Counted from the first letter of the stretch, positions 22,666-34,120 are shown. The stretch: DNA of 64,000 bases from Elephas maximus indicus (GCF_024166365.1 NC_064826.1:20608001-20672000), one strand, 5' to 3'. The notes: generated from the sequence alone by a model not told the origin. Program-made: numbers and translations.

Positions 22666-23870
22666 GGGATGAGGGCTGTGGGTTTCCCCTCACCAACGCT
22701 GATCTGGTCACCATGACTGCTAAGTGCCTCCTCCGCTAACAACACAGGCCAGTGCTGAGCCCTTGATACACTGCTGTTCCTGCCGGTTAGGAGGCAGCAG
22801 AAGCCAGCTACCTGGTGGCAGGTCCATTACATTCATATTGTTGCAAACATTTGACTACTTTATTATCACTTCTAATTTTATGTCTTTATAAATTATTTTA
22901 TTATCACTTCTATTTTTATAAGTTATTTTTAAAAATTTCTCCTTTATCATACAGCTAGGAATTTTATATAAAAAAAAAAAGGAATTTTATACACACACAA
23001 TTTTTTAAAATTATGTTTTTATGTAGTTAGGATATGTTACCTCCAGATTCCATTTTCAGGGCAGTAAAGGGGATGTTGGGGGTCGCTATGAGTCGGAACG
23101 GGAACTGACTCAAAGGCACCTAACAGCAACAGCCAAAGGGGACGTTACAGCCCATTTGTTGTACGAAGGGGCTTTGGGGCTAATGGGAGCCATTGGGTTA
23201 GTGGATATAAGACAGAATGAAGAAGTCCAGTGAAGAGCACCCCCAGAAGCACTGGCCTAGAAGTGGGTGTCAGACCTGATAAGACTACGAGCTATTTCCC
23301 TTTGGGGGTGGGGACGTACACACTCTTGATGACACAAGGGATACCGTCATAGTGTTGGGTGATGCCATTTTCGTTTTTGAAGTGTAAGAATGGACAGCAT
23401 CGTGTATGTTGCTTCCAAGCAGCTGGAGATGGTGGACTGTGGGGGCATCTGTTGTTCTCAATTGCCCACCTCCTGAAGGAACACCCTTTCTCTGGGTCAG
23501 GGGCATTCCTCAACTTATGGGTCTCAGTTGTGAGTGCAGCCTGCCTCCCACTACAAAAGCTGAGAAGTCCAGACACTCGCTTCCCCAGCTTCCCCTGCAG
23601 GTGCAGACTCATGTCCTCACACGGGAGAAGCAGGTGCACTGCCCTAGGCTTTGAATGAAGACATTCCTGGGCAAGGAGGGAAGCAGTACTGAGAAGGTTA
23701 TATATAAGCCAAGCTCTGAAGGATAAATAGAATTTCAACAGGCTGGCAGGTTGGAGAGTGAGCAGTAGGCAGATTGGGGGTTGGGTGGGTGAGTGGGCAT
23801 TCCAGGTGGGGCAAGTGCTTTAAAATAGAGGGACATGCTGTTCATTTTACTTATGGAGGTTGGCGTCAAA
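22666..23870. other. Unique sequence, no gene seen
   Basis: Contains an AT-rich part with a 43-base spaced duplication around 22855-22930, and an RTE-like tail scrap at 23075-23135 (GGGTCGCTATGAGTCGGAAC). Overlapping frames at 23285-23740 on both strands have no recognised family. Confidence 0.35.
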
Positions 23871-23874
23871 GGGC

Positions 23875-24045
23875 ATGAAAAGGGGTCAGAAGACCTAGGT
23901 TCAAACATGGATCCTGCCTTGTGTGACCTTGGGTGAGTCCCTGGACCTCTGGGTTCAGTTTCTTCATCTGTAAAAAGGAATTACTACTACTGGTCTGCCT
24001 ACCTCACATAGTTTTTGTGGGATCAAATGGAAATTAATACAAAAA
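23875..24045 (+). repeat. MIR
   Basis: GACCTAGGTTCAAACATGG, TGTGACCTTGGGTGAGTCCC, TTCTTCATCTGTAAAAAGG in forward MIR order. Confidence 0.85.
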
Positions 24046-25240
24046 TGCTTTTAAATTAAAAAGTCTGAACAAAATAATAATTATTAATAACCTGGGGTGG
24101 GGAATAGAGGAGAGAGCAAGTCTAAGCTGTGGGAGGTGGGAAGAGAATCAAGTCTGGGGGAAGAATTTGTCTGATGAAAGACTGACTCTTCCCATAAGAG
24201 TAGGGCCTTGGAGGTCAGGGGAGGCTGGGGTGGATAGGCAGGAAGCTGTCAGGAAGCTTTTCACACCTAGACAGGTGTCAGAAGGAGCACAGGTACCCAG
24301 CAGCAAAGGGGAGGAGTATCCCATTTCCTCCCCTTCTGGGCAGGTCTCATCCCACTGTCTCGCCTGAGGTCCCACACAGGTCATCTCAACTGCTTAATGG
24401 TGTCCCCAGTCCTCCAGTCATTCTTGCTACAAATGTCTTGCTGCTATTTGCTTTCTCCAGTTAGTCAAAGTCTTCTATCACATTTTGATTCTTAATTTCC
24501 ATCTCAGAAAGTAACTCTAACTTCCTTTGGGGGGAGCTTTGCCAACTCCCCCACATTCCCTCAAGTAAAGCATGATATAAGGGAGTAAAAGGCCTACCAG
24601 CCTTGCCTCAGAGAGGAACAGAAGGCTGCAGTGCCCAGAAGCTTCTTCTCAACACCATTTATGTAATTATTATCACTTGGATGGTTCTCAGAACCCTCAA
24701 GGTCAACAAGTCCAAACAGAATTCATTAGCCTGTCCTCACTAACCAAAAAAAAAAAAAAAAATTTTTTTTTTTTTTTTACACTAACCCTCCTCCTTGCCC
24801 TCTATCCTCCTGTCTTGGCCACTATCCTCCTAGTAACCTGGGCTCAAAACCAGCAATCAGCTTTGACACCACCTAACTGTTTGCATCCCAAACCATCACT
24901 AGATCCTGATGGTGCTGTAGGTCTTGGGCATTCACAGGTTTTCCTGTCAAGGTTGTGACTGTTGTCATTTGGCAAGGGATCACCACCCCCCTACAGGGTT
25001 ATTGTCAGGAGTCTGAACTGTAGCTTTCCAGGCTGCTGGGTGGGAATCATATAGCATGTAACACCAGACAGCCAATGAGTGGTCTCCTTAAAACCGAGGG
25101 ATCTGGGAAGTCTCCAAAAGCACTCCTCATATACGACAATGATCCATTGCATCCCCTCCGACACATCTGTGGGGTCCCTCTCTTCATGCTCTGGCCCCTG
25201 TCCCCCATGTGGGCTCTGACAGCAGTTCCTCTCAATTACT
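24046..25240. other. Unique sequence, no gene seen
   Basis: Low-repeat sequence with an A run then T run at 24747-24778. No exon recognised. Confidence 0.35.
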
Positions 25241-25324
25241 CCTGGCCCTGCCCTTCTCACACCTCGCCCTGCCCTTCTCACACCTGGCCCTGCCCTTCTC
25301 ACACCTGGCCCTGCCCTTCTCATT
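25241..25324. repeat. 21-bp minisatellite, four units
   Basis: Units starting at 25241, 25262, 25283 and 25304 read CCTGGCCCTGCCCTTCTCAC with one extra A. The second unit has one C-for-G change. The 21-bp period keeps reading frames open on both strands, which explains the repetitive frames here. Confidence 0.9.
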
Positions 25325-26277
25325 CCCTTGGGAGGGAGCGACAGCCTCAGAATCCAGCCTGAGCTTTCAGCCTGGCCCTTCAAGCCCCTAACAGGAGGCC
25401 CACGGCTTTTTCTCCAGCCTTATCTTCCATCCAACCTGCCTCGCCCACTCCTGCTTCTCCAGTTCCAGTCAAGGTCATCTTCTGGCTACTCTTCCACTGC
25501 AAGTCTAGCCCATGTCACATGCTCTGTCAATTTGGTGTGGGTTGTCATCATCCTGGGTCATTAATATGCTTACCCTTGTTAACATTCCAAACTATAAGTG
25601 GTTAGCCGAAAAAGGAAGCCCATAAAATGCTGAAACCAGAGCTGATGATTCAAGATGCATGGGCAGAGCCTAGGGTGACAAGCGTCCCTGGGCTGAGAGG
25701 CCACCTGCTCACTCCCTGAGGTCCTGAGAGCTCAGAACAAGGAGGGAGGTTGAGGAGCAGTAGGTTCCTACCAGGTTTCTGAGCTTTGCCCTGGAGTTCA
25801 CGCTGAGTGGTCCCAATATGCAATGTGGGGACATTCAACCTCACTGGAAGGCACTTCCACACCTTGTAGCTGGAAGACCATCTGGGGGCCAATGCGTTCC
25901 CCCAGAGCTGTGGTGGATTAGAGGAAGTGCTGAGGTGTGAGGACAAAGAGGAAGAGAAATAGGTCTTTTCCCTGGTCTGGCCTCTCCCCGAGCCCAGAAC
26001 TGGCCTTTGGGCTTTAGGGCAAAAAGCAGAGAGGAGAGGTGAGGAATGACTCTTCTAAAGAGATAGTTCAGGAGCCATCAGGGTGAGCCTGGACAGTCAC
26101 TCCAGGAAACCAGTGCCATAAACCAGGAAGGCTGGTTGGGCAGAAGTGGGCTGCAAGGGCTCTGGGACACTGAGCTGGGCTCCAGAGTGTGGGAAGGTCT
26201 TTTTGGTCCCACACACAGAAGGCTGGCACCTCTTGGCCCAGTCCACAGGTCCTGCTGTGGCCCATATACTGAAGATA
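25325..26277. other. Unique sequence, no gene seen
   Basis: GC-moderate, no repeat recognised. Frames on either strand lack splice and family evidence. Confidence 0.35.
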
Positions 26278-26347
26278 GACATTGTCATGGATTAAATTGT
26301 GACCCCCCAAAATATGTGTTGGAATCCTAAGCCCTGTACCTGTGGAA

Positions 26348-26762
26348 AGGAGCCCTGGTGGCACAACAGCTAAGTGTCCAGCTGCTAAACAAAAGGTAGG
26401 CGTTTCAAACCCACCAGATACTCCGTGGGAGAAAAGACTGGTGATATGTTTCTATAAAATTTATTAAAAAACAAACTGGTGGCCATCAAGTCAATTCTGA
26501 CTCCTTGTGACCCTATAGGACAGAGCAGAGCCGCCCTATAGGGTTTCCAAAGCTGTAAATCTTTAAATAAGCAGACTGCCACATCTTTCTCCCATGGTTC
26601 GGCTCGTGGGTTCGAACTGCCAACCTTTACTTTAGCTGCTGAATACTTAAACACTGTGCCACCAGGGATCTTCCCATAAAGATTACAGCCTAGGAAAACC
26701 TATGGGGCAATCCTACTCTGTCCTATAGGGTCACCTGAGTCAGAATCAACTCAAAGGCACAG
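26348..26762 (+). mobile_element. AfroSINE interrupted by another AfroSINE
   Basis: The outer plus-strand SINE runs GGAGCCCTGGTGGCACAACA to TTTCTATAAAATTT, and resumes CCATAAAGATTACAGCC through GTCACCTGAGTCAGAATC. The inner copy is at about 26464-26671. Confidence 0.85.
26464..26671 (-). mobile_element. AfroSINE, long form, inside a SINE
   Basis: Reverse copy from AAACTGGTGGCCATCAAG to CACTGTGCCACCAGGGATC, inserted at the (C)ATAAAGATT position of the outer SINE. Confidence 0.85.
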
Positions 26763-26867
26763 AACACATAACAGTGGGTATAATTCTATTTGGAAATAGG
26801 ATTTTGTCATGTTAATTAGATTACACCCTACTAGGGTGACTTCTAAATCTAATCACTTCTAAGTTAT

Positions 26868-27035
26868 AATGAGCCCTGGTGGCGCAGCAGTTAAGACCTC
26901 GGCTGCTAACCAGAAGGTCGGCAGTTTGAATCCACAAGTTGCTCCTTGGAAACCCTATGGGGCAGTTCTACCCTGGTCTATAGAGTTGCTATGAGTTGGA
27001 ATCGACTCCACAGCAATGGGTTTTGTCTGGTTAGG
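26868..27035 (+). mobile_element. AfroSINE, short form
   Basis: TGAGCCCTGGTGGCGCAGCA head, GGCAGTTTGAATCCACAAG, CAGCAATGGGTTTTGTCTGG tail. Flanked by AGTTATAA (about 26862) and AGTTATAAAG (about 27047), a likely target duplication. Confidence 0.9.
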
Positions 27036-28172
27036 TTTTTTTTCTGAGTTATAAAGAGTAGATTAGACACAGAGGCATAAAAATATGGGGTAAGACAGAT
27101 GCCATGTGAGGCATTGCAAGACCAACAACTTCTTCATTGCAAATACGTTTTTCACCAACATAAATGGTAACTATACATGTGGACCTCGCCAGGTAGAATA
27201 CACAGGAATTAAATCGACTACATCTGTGGAAAGAGATGATGGAAAAGCTCAATATCATCAGTCAGAACAAGGCCAGAGGCTGACTGTAGAGCAGACCATC
27301 AATTGCTCATATGCAAGTTCAAGCTGAAGCTAAAGAAAATTAGAAAAAGTCTGTGAAAGCCAAAGTACAACCTTGAGTATATCCCACCTTAATTTATAGA
27401 GACCATCTCAAAAATGGATTTGACACGTTGAACACTAATGACCGAAGACCAGACGAGTTGTGGGATGACATCAAGGACACCGGACATGAAGAAAGCAAGA
27501 GGTCATTAAACAGATAGGAAAGAAAAGATCAAATGGATGTCAGAAGAGACTCTGAAACTTGCTTTTAAATGCTGAGTGGCTAAAGCAAAAGGAAGAAACA
27601 ATGAAGTAAAAGAGCTGAACAGAAGATTTCCAAGGGCGTCTCGAGAAGACAAAGTATTATAATGACATGTGCAAAGACCCGGAGATGGAAAACCAAAAGG
27701 GAAGGACATGCTTCGCCTTTCTCAAGCTGAAAGAACTGAAGAAAAAATTCAAGCCTTGAATTGCAATATTGAAGGATTCTATGGGTAATATATTAAACAA
27801 TGCAGGAAGCATCAAACGAAGATGGAAGGAAAACACAGAGTCACTATACTAAAAAGAATTGGTCGATATTCAGCCATTTCAAGAGGTGGCATATGATCAG
27901 GAACCAGCGATACAGAATGAAGAACTCCAAGCTACATTAAAGGCATTGGCAAAAAACAAGGCTCCAAGAATTGATGCAATATTAATTGAGATGTTTCAAT
28001 AAGCGGATGCAGAGCTGAAATGCTCACTTGTCTATGCCAAGAAATTTGGAAGACAGCTACCTGGCCAACCAACTGGAAGAGACCCATATTTATGCCTATT
28101 CCCAAGAAAGGTGATCCAACCAAATGCAGAAATTATCGAACAATATCGTTAATATAACCTGCAAGCAAAATT

Positions 28173-28568
28173 TTGGTGAAGATTATTCAAAAGCGGCTGC
28201 GGCAGTATATAGACAGGGAACTGCTAGAAATTCAAGGCAGATTCAGAATAGGACATGGAACCAGGGATATCATTGCTGATGTCAGATGGACCCTGGTTGA
28301 AAGCAGAAAACACCAGAAAGATATTTACCTGTGTCTAATTGACTATGTAAAGGCATTCAACTGTATGAATCATAATAAATTATGGATAACATTGCGAAGA
28401 AAGGGGATTCCAGAACACTTAATTGTGCTCATGAGGAATCTGTACATAGATCATGAGGCAATCGTTCGGACAAAACAAAGGGATACTGCACAGTTAAAGT
28501 CAGGAAAGGTGTGCATCAGGGTTGCATCCCTTCACCGTACCTATTTAATCTGTATTCTGAGCAAATAA
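28173..28568 (+). pseudogene. RTE reverse transcriptase fragment
   Basis: 131-codon open piece of the RTE reverse transcriptase covering the fingers/palm start: GRFRIGHGTRDII (motif 1-2 region) and CLIDYVKAFNCMNH (palm motif with first catalytic Asp region). The catalytic YADD lies downstream in another segment (28640-28651). The fragment has no complete product and is part of the inactive element at 27112-30108. Confidence 0.8.
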
Positions 28569-29275
28569 TCCGAGAAGCTGGACTATATGAAGAAGAACAG
28601 GGCATCAGGATTGGAGGAAGACTCATTAACAACCTGTGATATGCAGATGACACAACCTTGCTTGCTGAAAGTGAGGAGGACTTGAAGCACTTACTCATGA
28701 AGATCAAAGACCGCAGCCTTCAGCATGGATTATGCTTCAACATAAAGAAAACAAAAATCCTCACAACTGGATCAATAAGCCACATCATGATAAATGGAGA
28801 AATGATTGAAGCTGTCAAGGATTTCATTTTACTTGGATCCACAATCAATGCCCATGGAAGTGGCAGTCAAGAAATCAAAAAACACATTGCCTTGGGCTAA
28901 TCTGCTGCAAAAGACCTCTTTAAAGTGTTGAAAAGCAAAGATGTCACCTTGAAGACTAAACCGGGCCTGATCCCAAGCCATGGTGTTTTCAATCACCTCA
29001 TATGTATGCGAAAGCTGGACAGTGAATAAGGAAGACTAAAGAAGAATTGACGCCTTTGAATTGTGGTGTTAGGGAAGAATATTGAATATACCATGGACTG
29101 CCAAAAGAATGAACAAATCTGTCTTGGAAGAAGTACAACCAGAATGCTCCTTAGAAGCAAGGATGGCGAGACTTCTTCTCACATACTTTGGACATGTTAT
29201 CAGGAGGGATCAGTCCCTGGAGAAGGACATCATGTTTGGTAAAGTATATGGTCAGTGAAAAAGAGGAAGACGCTA

Positions 29276-29940
29276 TCAATGCTAGCAAGCGGCCATCTAA
29301 GATGCATCGACTGGTCTCAACCTACCTGGAGCAAAGGAGAATAAAGAACACCAAAGACACAAGGTAATTATGAACCCAAGAGACAGGAAAAAAAAAAAAA
29401 GAGAGACAGAAAACATAAATCAGAGACTACATTAGCCTGAGACCAGAAGAACTAGAAATGGTGTCCGGCTACAACTGATGACTGCCCTAACAGGGAACAC
29501 AACTGAGAACCCCTGATGGAGCAGGAGAGCAGTGGATGCAGACCTCAAATTCTCTTAAAAAGACCAGACTTAATGGTCTGACCGAGTCTGGAAAGACCCT
29601 GGAGGTCATGGTCCCCAAACCTTCTGTTAGCCCAAGACTGGAACCATCCCCAAAGTGAACTATTCAGACAGGGATTGGACTGGACTATAGGATAGAAAAT
29701 GATACTGGTGAGGAGTGAGCTTCTAGGCTCAAGGGGACACATGAGCTCCTGTCTGGAGAGATGAGAAGGCAGAGGAGGACAGAGGTAGCTGAATGGACAT
29801 GGGGCACACAGGGTAGAAGGAAGGAGTGTGCTGTCTCAAGGAGAGAGCAACTAGGAGTACATAGCAAGATGTTTATAAATTTTTGTATAAGACACTGACT
29901 TGATTTGTAAACTTTCACTTAAAGCACAATAAAAAATAAA
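29276..29940 (+). mobile_element. L1 3' end inserted in RTE
   Basis: L1 3' UTR of the same subtype as 1-804: AAGATGCATCGACTGGTCTC, TGGTCTGACCGAGTCTGG, ends AAAGCACAATAAAAAATAAA. The RTE sequence around it reads AAAAAGAGGAAGAC on the left and CCTCAATGAGAC on the right, so the break in the RTE is visible. Confidence 0.85.
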
Positions 29941-30288
29941 AGAAGGAAATAGAGGAACAGCCTCAATGAGACAGACTGACACAGTGGGTGCAACGATGGG
30001 CTCAAGCGTAACAATGTGAGGATGGCTAAGGACCGGGCAATATTTCGTTCTGTTGTACATAGGGTTGCTATGAGTCAGAAATGACTCGAAGGCACCTAAC
30101 AACAACAACATGTGAGGATCATCTACAAGCCAAAGAACCAAGGAACATACCAGGAAGAAATGGACACAGCCGAGACTCTGATGCAGACTTTCGGCCTCCA
30201 GAACTGTGAGAAAACAGATTTCTGTTCGTCGAAGCTACCTACTCGTGGTCTTTCTGTTATGGCAGCGCTAGGAGACTAAGACAGGCAT

Positions 30289-30725
30289 GTTCAGTGAACA
30301 CATGACAAAGATAATATTTTCAGCTGTCAGGCCAGGACAAGAAATGAACACGTGACCTCGGGAAAATGGAAAGGTCACATCCTTTTAAAGTTCCAAGTAG
30401 TGCTTGTAAACTGCGGAGAATATTTATGTATTTACTTATTGGAGAAAGGAATTTTTTTTTTTTTTGTATCTACAAAATTCCACGAAAGCTAAAAATTTAG
30501 AATTTGCAATCCTGCTTACTCCCAAGGCAAAAATATCCTTGTATCATTTCTGATAAGAAAGCAACATTTCGCTGAAGTGATTTCACAGCATCTCCCAACC
30601 AGTGCTTTGGTGGAGTGAGCCAGACTTGATCTCTCAGGGCACCCCTGTCTTCCAAAATGCGTGACTCACCCCACCCAGGCTTCCTTGAAGAAGATGAAAT
30701 TAAACCTTCCCGTATTCCTTTAAAA
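30289..30725. other. Unique spacer, no gene seen
   Basis: No repeat or exon recognised apart from a T run near 30450. Confidence 0.3.
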
Positions 30726-30726
30726 A

Positions 30727-30896
30727 TAAAACCAAGAAAACCAGGCTTGTTGCCATCAAGTTGATTCCAACTCGTAGCAGCCCTATAGGACAGAGTTGAA
30801 CCGCCTCATAGGGTTTTCAAGGGGCAGCTGGTGGATTTGAACTGCCGACCTTTTGGATAGCTGTGAAGCTCTTAACCTCTATGCCACCAGGGCTCC
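30727..30896 (-). mobile_element. AfroSINE, short form
   Basis: CTTGTTGCCATCAAGTTGAT through TCTATGCCACCAGGGCTCC in reverse. Confidence 0.9.
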
Positions 30897-31279
30897 AGCC
30901 TTTAAAAATGTATATGCTAAATTCCAGTTGTCCGAGTAATATCTTCCCTCATTCTTCGTGCCTTTTGTGTGTTTTGGTGCTGGTGGACCATCACTTACCA
31001 TAATAGAAGTGATGTGAAACAGAGAATTTTGTGATGCTTTATCAGCAGAGCTCCAGTAGGTTAACAAGGAAATGATGAAAACTTCTCGGTCGGTAAGGTC
31101 TAGAAGTCTAGAATTTTATTTAGTCTTTGAATTTTATTTTGAAGAAAAGGTTTTGGCTTTTTTATAAAAAAGCTTCAGTTACTGTAAAAAAAAAAAAAAA
31201 AAAAAAACTGCGGGAGGGCAGAGTCTGACTTCCTCTAACTTCCTAAAGGGGAAGGAGAATCAAGATGAACAGCCCAAGG

Positions 31280-32035
31280 CTGATTCCTGTGAGGCGAAGG
31301 TCAGATATGCCTCCTCTCTTTGCCATCTTTACCAATTCTGACACCAATCATCCCTCCCACAGCAATCTCTACTTCTCTGCGGGGTTCAATAATTCATTGC
31401 AAGGGGCACACAGAACTCACAATATTCACGATTATGGGGGTTTATGAGGGAAGTAACAGGTTACAATTCAGGTTCAGGAACACTCAGGAGACAGTTTTTC
31501 CATCAGGACAGCCTCTTTTCAGCTATGCTCCCAAGCATGCCTTTGCCTGGCCCTTGGCCTCTGCCCTGCTTGGGTAAGTGTGACAAAGTTCTTTTAGCTC
31601 TACCACTAAGTACCTCGAGGCACCCCACTCTGCCAGCAGGTCTTGGCCTGTAGGCGCTCAGCTCTAGCTCTGTGGGTCAGCAAATCTAGCTCCACTAAGT
31701 GCCCAGGGGCACCCTACTCTGCCAGCAAGCCTCCTGCCCAAAGGCACTCAGCGTTTTCGCTCCATGGGCCAGGAAGCCCACCACATCAGCTCCCGCTGGT
31801 CCTTTCTGCCGCTGTTTCTCTGCCATCTCTTCTCATCACTTTCAATGTTACCGCTCTCTTTCTGGCTCTCTTTTAAGCCTAGTGGGATGGCAAAACTGAC
31901 CATCCCCTTGGTGGGGCATAATTACTCTATTTGCTCAGCCTCACCCAGTCATTCGGTGGGAGTCACAAGACCATGGCGAGAAAGGCCACACAACAGTGAC
32001 CCATCACACTGCAGTTACTCTCTCACCACTTGAGT
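31280..32035 (-). repeat. Probable old LTR with internal duplication
   Basis: Phrases AATAATTCATTGCAAGGGGC and CACAGAACTCACAATATTC resemble a reverse ERVL-class LTR. It contains an imperfect ~85-base tandem duplication around 31600-31765. Family uncertain. Confidence 0.4.
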
Positions 32036-32044
32036 GAAAAAAGA

Positions 32045-32250
32045 AGAAGTTGCCATGGAGTCAATTCGGACTCACGGTGACCCCACGTGCGTCAGAGTAG
32101 AGCTGTGCTCCATAGGGTTTTCAATGGCTGTGACCTTTTGGAAGTAGATCGCCAGGCCTTTCATCTAAGGCCCCTCTGGGCAGACTCAAACTGCCAACCC
32201 TTCAGCCTCTGAGCACAATGACAGTTTGCACCACCCAGGGACTCCCACTT
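32045..32250 (-). mobile_element. AfroSINE variant
   Basis: GTTGCCATGGAGTCAATTCG, CACGTGCGTCAGAGTAGAG, GGAAGTAGATCGCCAGGCC. Same variant as 3925-4095. Confidence 0.7.
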
Positions 32251-32419
32251 AACAAACATCTCCTCAGTAAATACAATCACAGGCAGATCACACCTAAAGT
32301 GGGATTAGAATCTAAAATTACCTGTTTAAAAAAGCCTGGATACTAAATTGTTCAGGGATGAACTGACATGTATGGGATTTGCTTTGAAATGTTTAAAAAT
32401 AATAAATAAAGGAGGGAAT

Positions 32420-32578
32420 GTTGTAGCTACAACCTAACAAGTGGGTTCCAATTCATAGTGACCCAATAGGACAGAGTAGAACTGCCCCATAGGGTTTCCA
32501 AGGAGTAGCTGGTGGATTTGAATCACCCATCTTTTGGTTAGCAGCCGAGCTCTTAACCACTATGCCACAGGGCTCCAA
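32420..32578 (-). mobile_element. AfroSINE, short form
   Basis: GGGTTCCAATTCATAGTGAC to ACCACTATGCCACAGGGCTC in reverse. Confidence 0.9.
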
Positions 32579-32589
32579 ATGAGGGAATA

Positions 32590-32755
32590 AACCCAAAACA
32601 CACTGCCGTCAACTCAATTCCGACTCATAGCGACCCTATAGGATAGAGTAGAACTGCTCCATAGAGTTTCCAAGGAGCGCCTGGTGGATGTGAACTGTCA
32701 ATCTCTTGATTAGCAGCCGTAGCACTTACCCACTACGCCACCAGGGTTTCCGATG
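32590..32755 (-). mobile_element. AfroSINE, short form
   Basis: ACTGCCGTCAACTCAATTCC to CTACGCCACCAGGGTTTCC in reverse. Head-to-tail with the preceding copy. Confidence 0.9.
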
Positions 32756-32870
32756 AAGGAATAGATGGAATAAGGGAAAATGGTAGTAGTTGTTGAAGCT
32801 AGGGTTTGTTATACTCCTCTCTTTTGTGTTTGGAAATTTTCCTAACAAAAGTTAATTTTTAAAGATAAAA

Positions 32871-33790
32871 TGAAAACACCCAGGTCCTGGATCTTCAAGT
32901 TCCACTAACTTCTGTTTGTCTTTGCCTTGTTGGCTGTGGCTCACTTTGCTTGGGGCGGTAGAGGCAGCTGAGGGCAATGAGGTGACTGGAATTGTGCTGA
33001 GTGTGCCTGTTCCTGTGCAGCCTGCCCTGTGGAAGTCACATGGGCCAAATGTCAGAGCAGTCACCTCCCACAGGGCTGCAATGACAATGGTGCAGGCTCA
33101 GGGGGTCCTCACTGAGGGAAGGGCCCCCGGGAGCCTTTCTGGTCTGGGGAGAAAGCCAAAGATGGAAAGATGAGCTACAGAGAGACAGCTGAAGCGTTTC
33201 AGTAAAGAAACTGGTTCTATTCTGAACCTTCCTGGGCCCTTGGAGAATCAAAAACATGTGGGCTGGGGACATCTCCCCCTCACAGAAAGATCAGTCACCT
33301 ATTGAAAGTGAGGCCCAGAGATGGATGGGGTAAAAAGGTGATGGTGGTTGGAACCTGAGTAAAGTTGAGGAAGCCCAGACCTTAGACAACTCTTCCCCCG
33401 CAGGAAAGCTGGACACCGTGGAGCTTAGGTCTCCATTTCTGCTGCAGCTCCCAGTTTTACCTGCCCCAGGCATCCAGCTCCAGCTGTTTGACCATGGCCT
33501 GGTCCCCCTTCCTCTGCCTCATCTCTGTTTGGGCTGCCGCCCTGGATCTGGTATTCACTCTTATCTCCTAGTCTTTTTGGACCTTTTCTAGCTGTCATAG
33601 TTTTTTCCCCAAAATTGAGATATAATTTACATGTCATATACCTTGTTGTTTTAAGGTGTAGAATTCAGTGGTTTTTTTCAAGCCCCTCTTTGGCGCCTCA
33701 ACCACAGGAAGTGTCAGGATCCCTGCTGGTTTGGGTTTACAGGGGAAAAAAGAGCACGGTTCAAGGATCCATTTTATCATCAGATACCCT
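32871..33790. other. Unique sequence, no gene seen
   Basis: GC-moderate sequence with frames on both strands but no recognised family. 33600-33680 has an L1-tail-like GAGATATAATTTACATGTC. Confidence 0.35.
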
Positions 33791-33794
33791 ATAG

Positions 33795-34120
33795 ATGTTG
33801 TGTTGGTTGGTCTTATGTGTCAACTTGGCTAGGTGATAATACCCAGTTATTTAAACAAACACTAATCTAGGTGTTGCCATGAAGGTATTTTGTAGATGTG
33901 GTTAATATCTATAATTAGTTGACTTGAAGTGAAAAAGATTATATGGGAGAGCCTCATCTAATCAGTTGAAGACTTTAAGAATAAAAACTGAGATTTCCCA
34001 TAGCAAAAGAAATTCTGCTTCAAGGCTGCAGCATAAAATCCTGCCTGAGTTTCCAGCCTGCTGGTCTACCCTGTGGGATTCAGACTTGCCAGTTCCCACA
34101 ATCATATATATAGAGAAATA
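33795..34120 (+). repeat. MaLR/MLT-like repeat
   Basis: TTATGTGTCAACTTGGCTAG, CTCATCTAATCAGTTGAAGA, CTGCCTGAGTTTCCAGCC. Same family as 13850-15165. Confidence 0.55.

Larger units (their letters stand above)
27112..30108 (+). mobile_element. RTE-type LINE, longest copy, inactive
   Basis: About 2.3 kb of RTE sequence plus an inserted L1 (29276-29940). It is flanked by CATGTGAGG at 27103-27111 and 30109-30117. Remnants in order: an upstream endonuclease-like half (27112-27900) broken by many stops, then a reverse transcriptase region (about 28080-28900) with a LIDYVKAFNCMNH motif and a YADD box at 28640-28651, then a C-terminal region (about 29000-29270) and an AACAACAAC tail. A TGA stop at 28637-28639 sits directly before YADD. 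Frameshifts and stops show it cannot act on its own. RTE elements of this kind are the likely partner of AfroSINE because the 3' tails match. Confidence 0.85.
26283..30283 (+). repeat. MLT1-type LTR with nested insertions
   Basis: The LTR starts TGTCATGGATTAAATTGTGA and ends GGAGACTAAGACA. It is flanked by GACAT (26278-26282) and GGCAT (30284-30288), a diverged 5-bp duplication. LTR pieces lie at 26283-26347, 26763-26867, 27036-27111 and 30109-30283. The rest is a nested SINE pair, a further SINE and an RTE LINE that itself contains an L1. Confidence 0.75.
32280..32870 (+). repeat. L1M tail split by two tandem SINEs
   Basis: GGGATTTGCTTTGAAATG and, after two SINEs, GGAAATTTTCCTAACAAAAG, which is the end of an old L1 tail also seen at 37840-38035. 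Confidence 0.55.

Noticed and set aside
23285-23738. Overlapping frames on both strands up to 148 codons
   Set aside because: No domain, no consistent splice sites, and equal support on each strand.
25075-25391. Repetitive open frames (CPSHTWP-type and ALPFSHL-type repeats)
   Set aside because: Produced by a 21-bp minisatellite. No splice sites or relatives.
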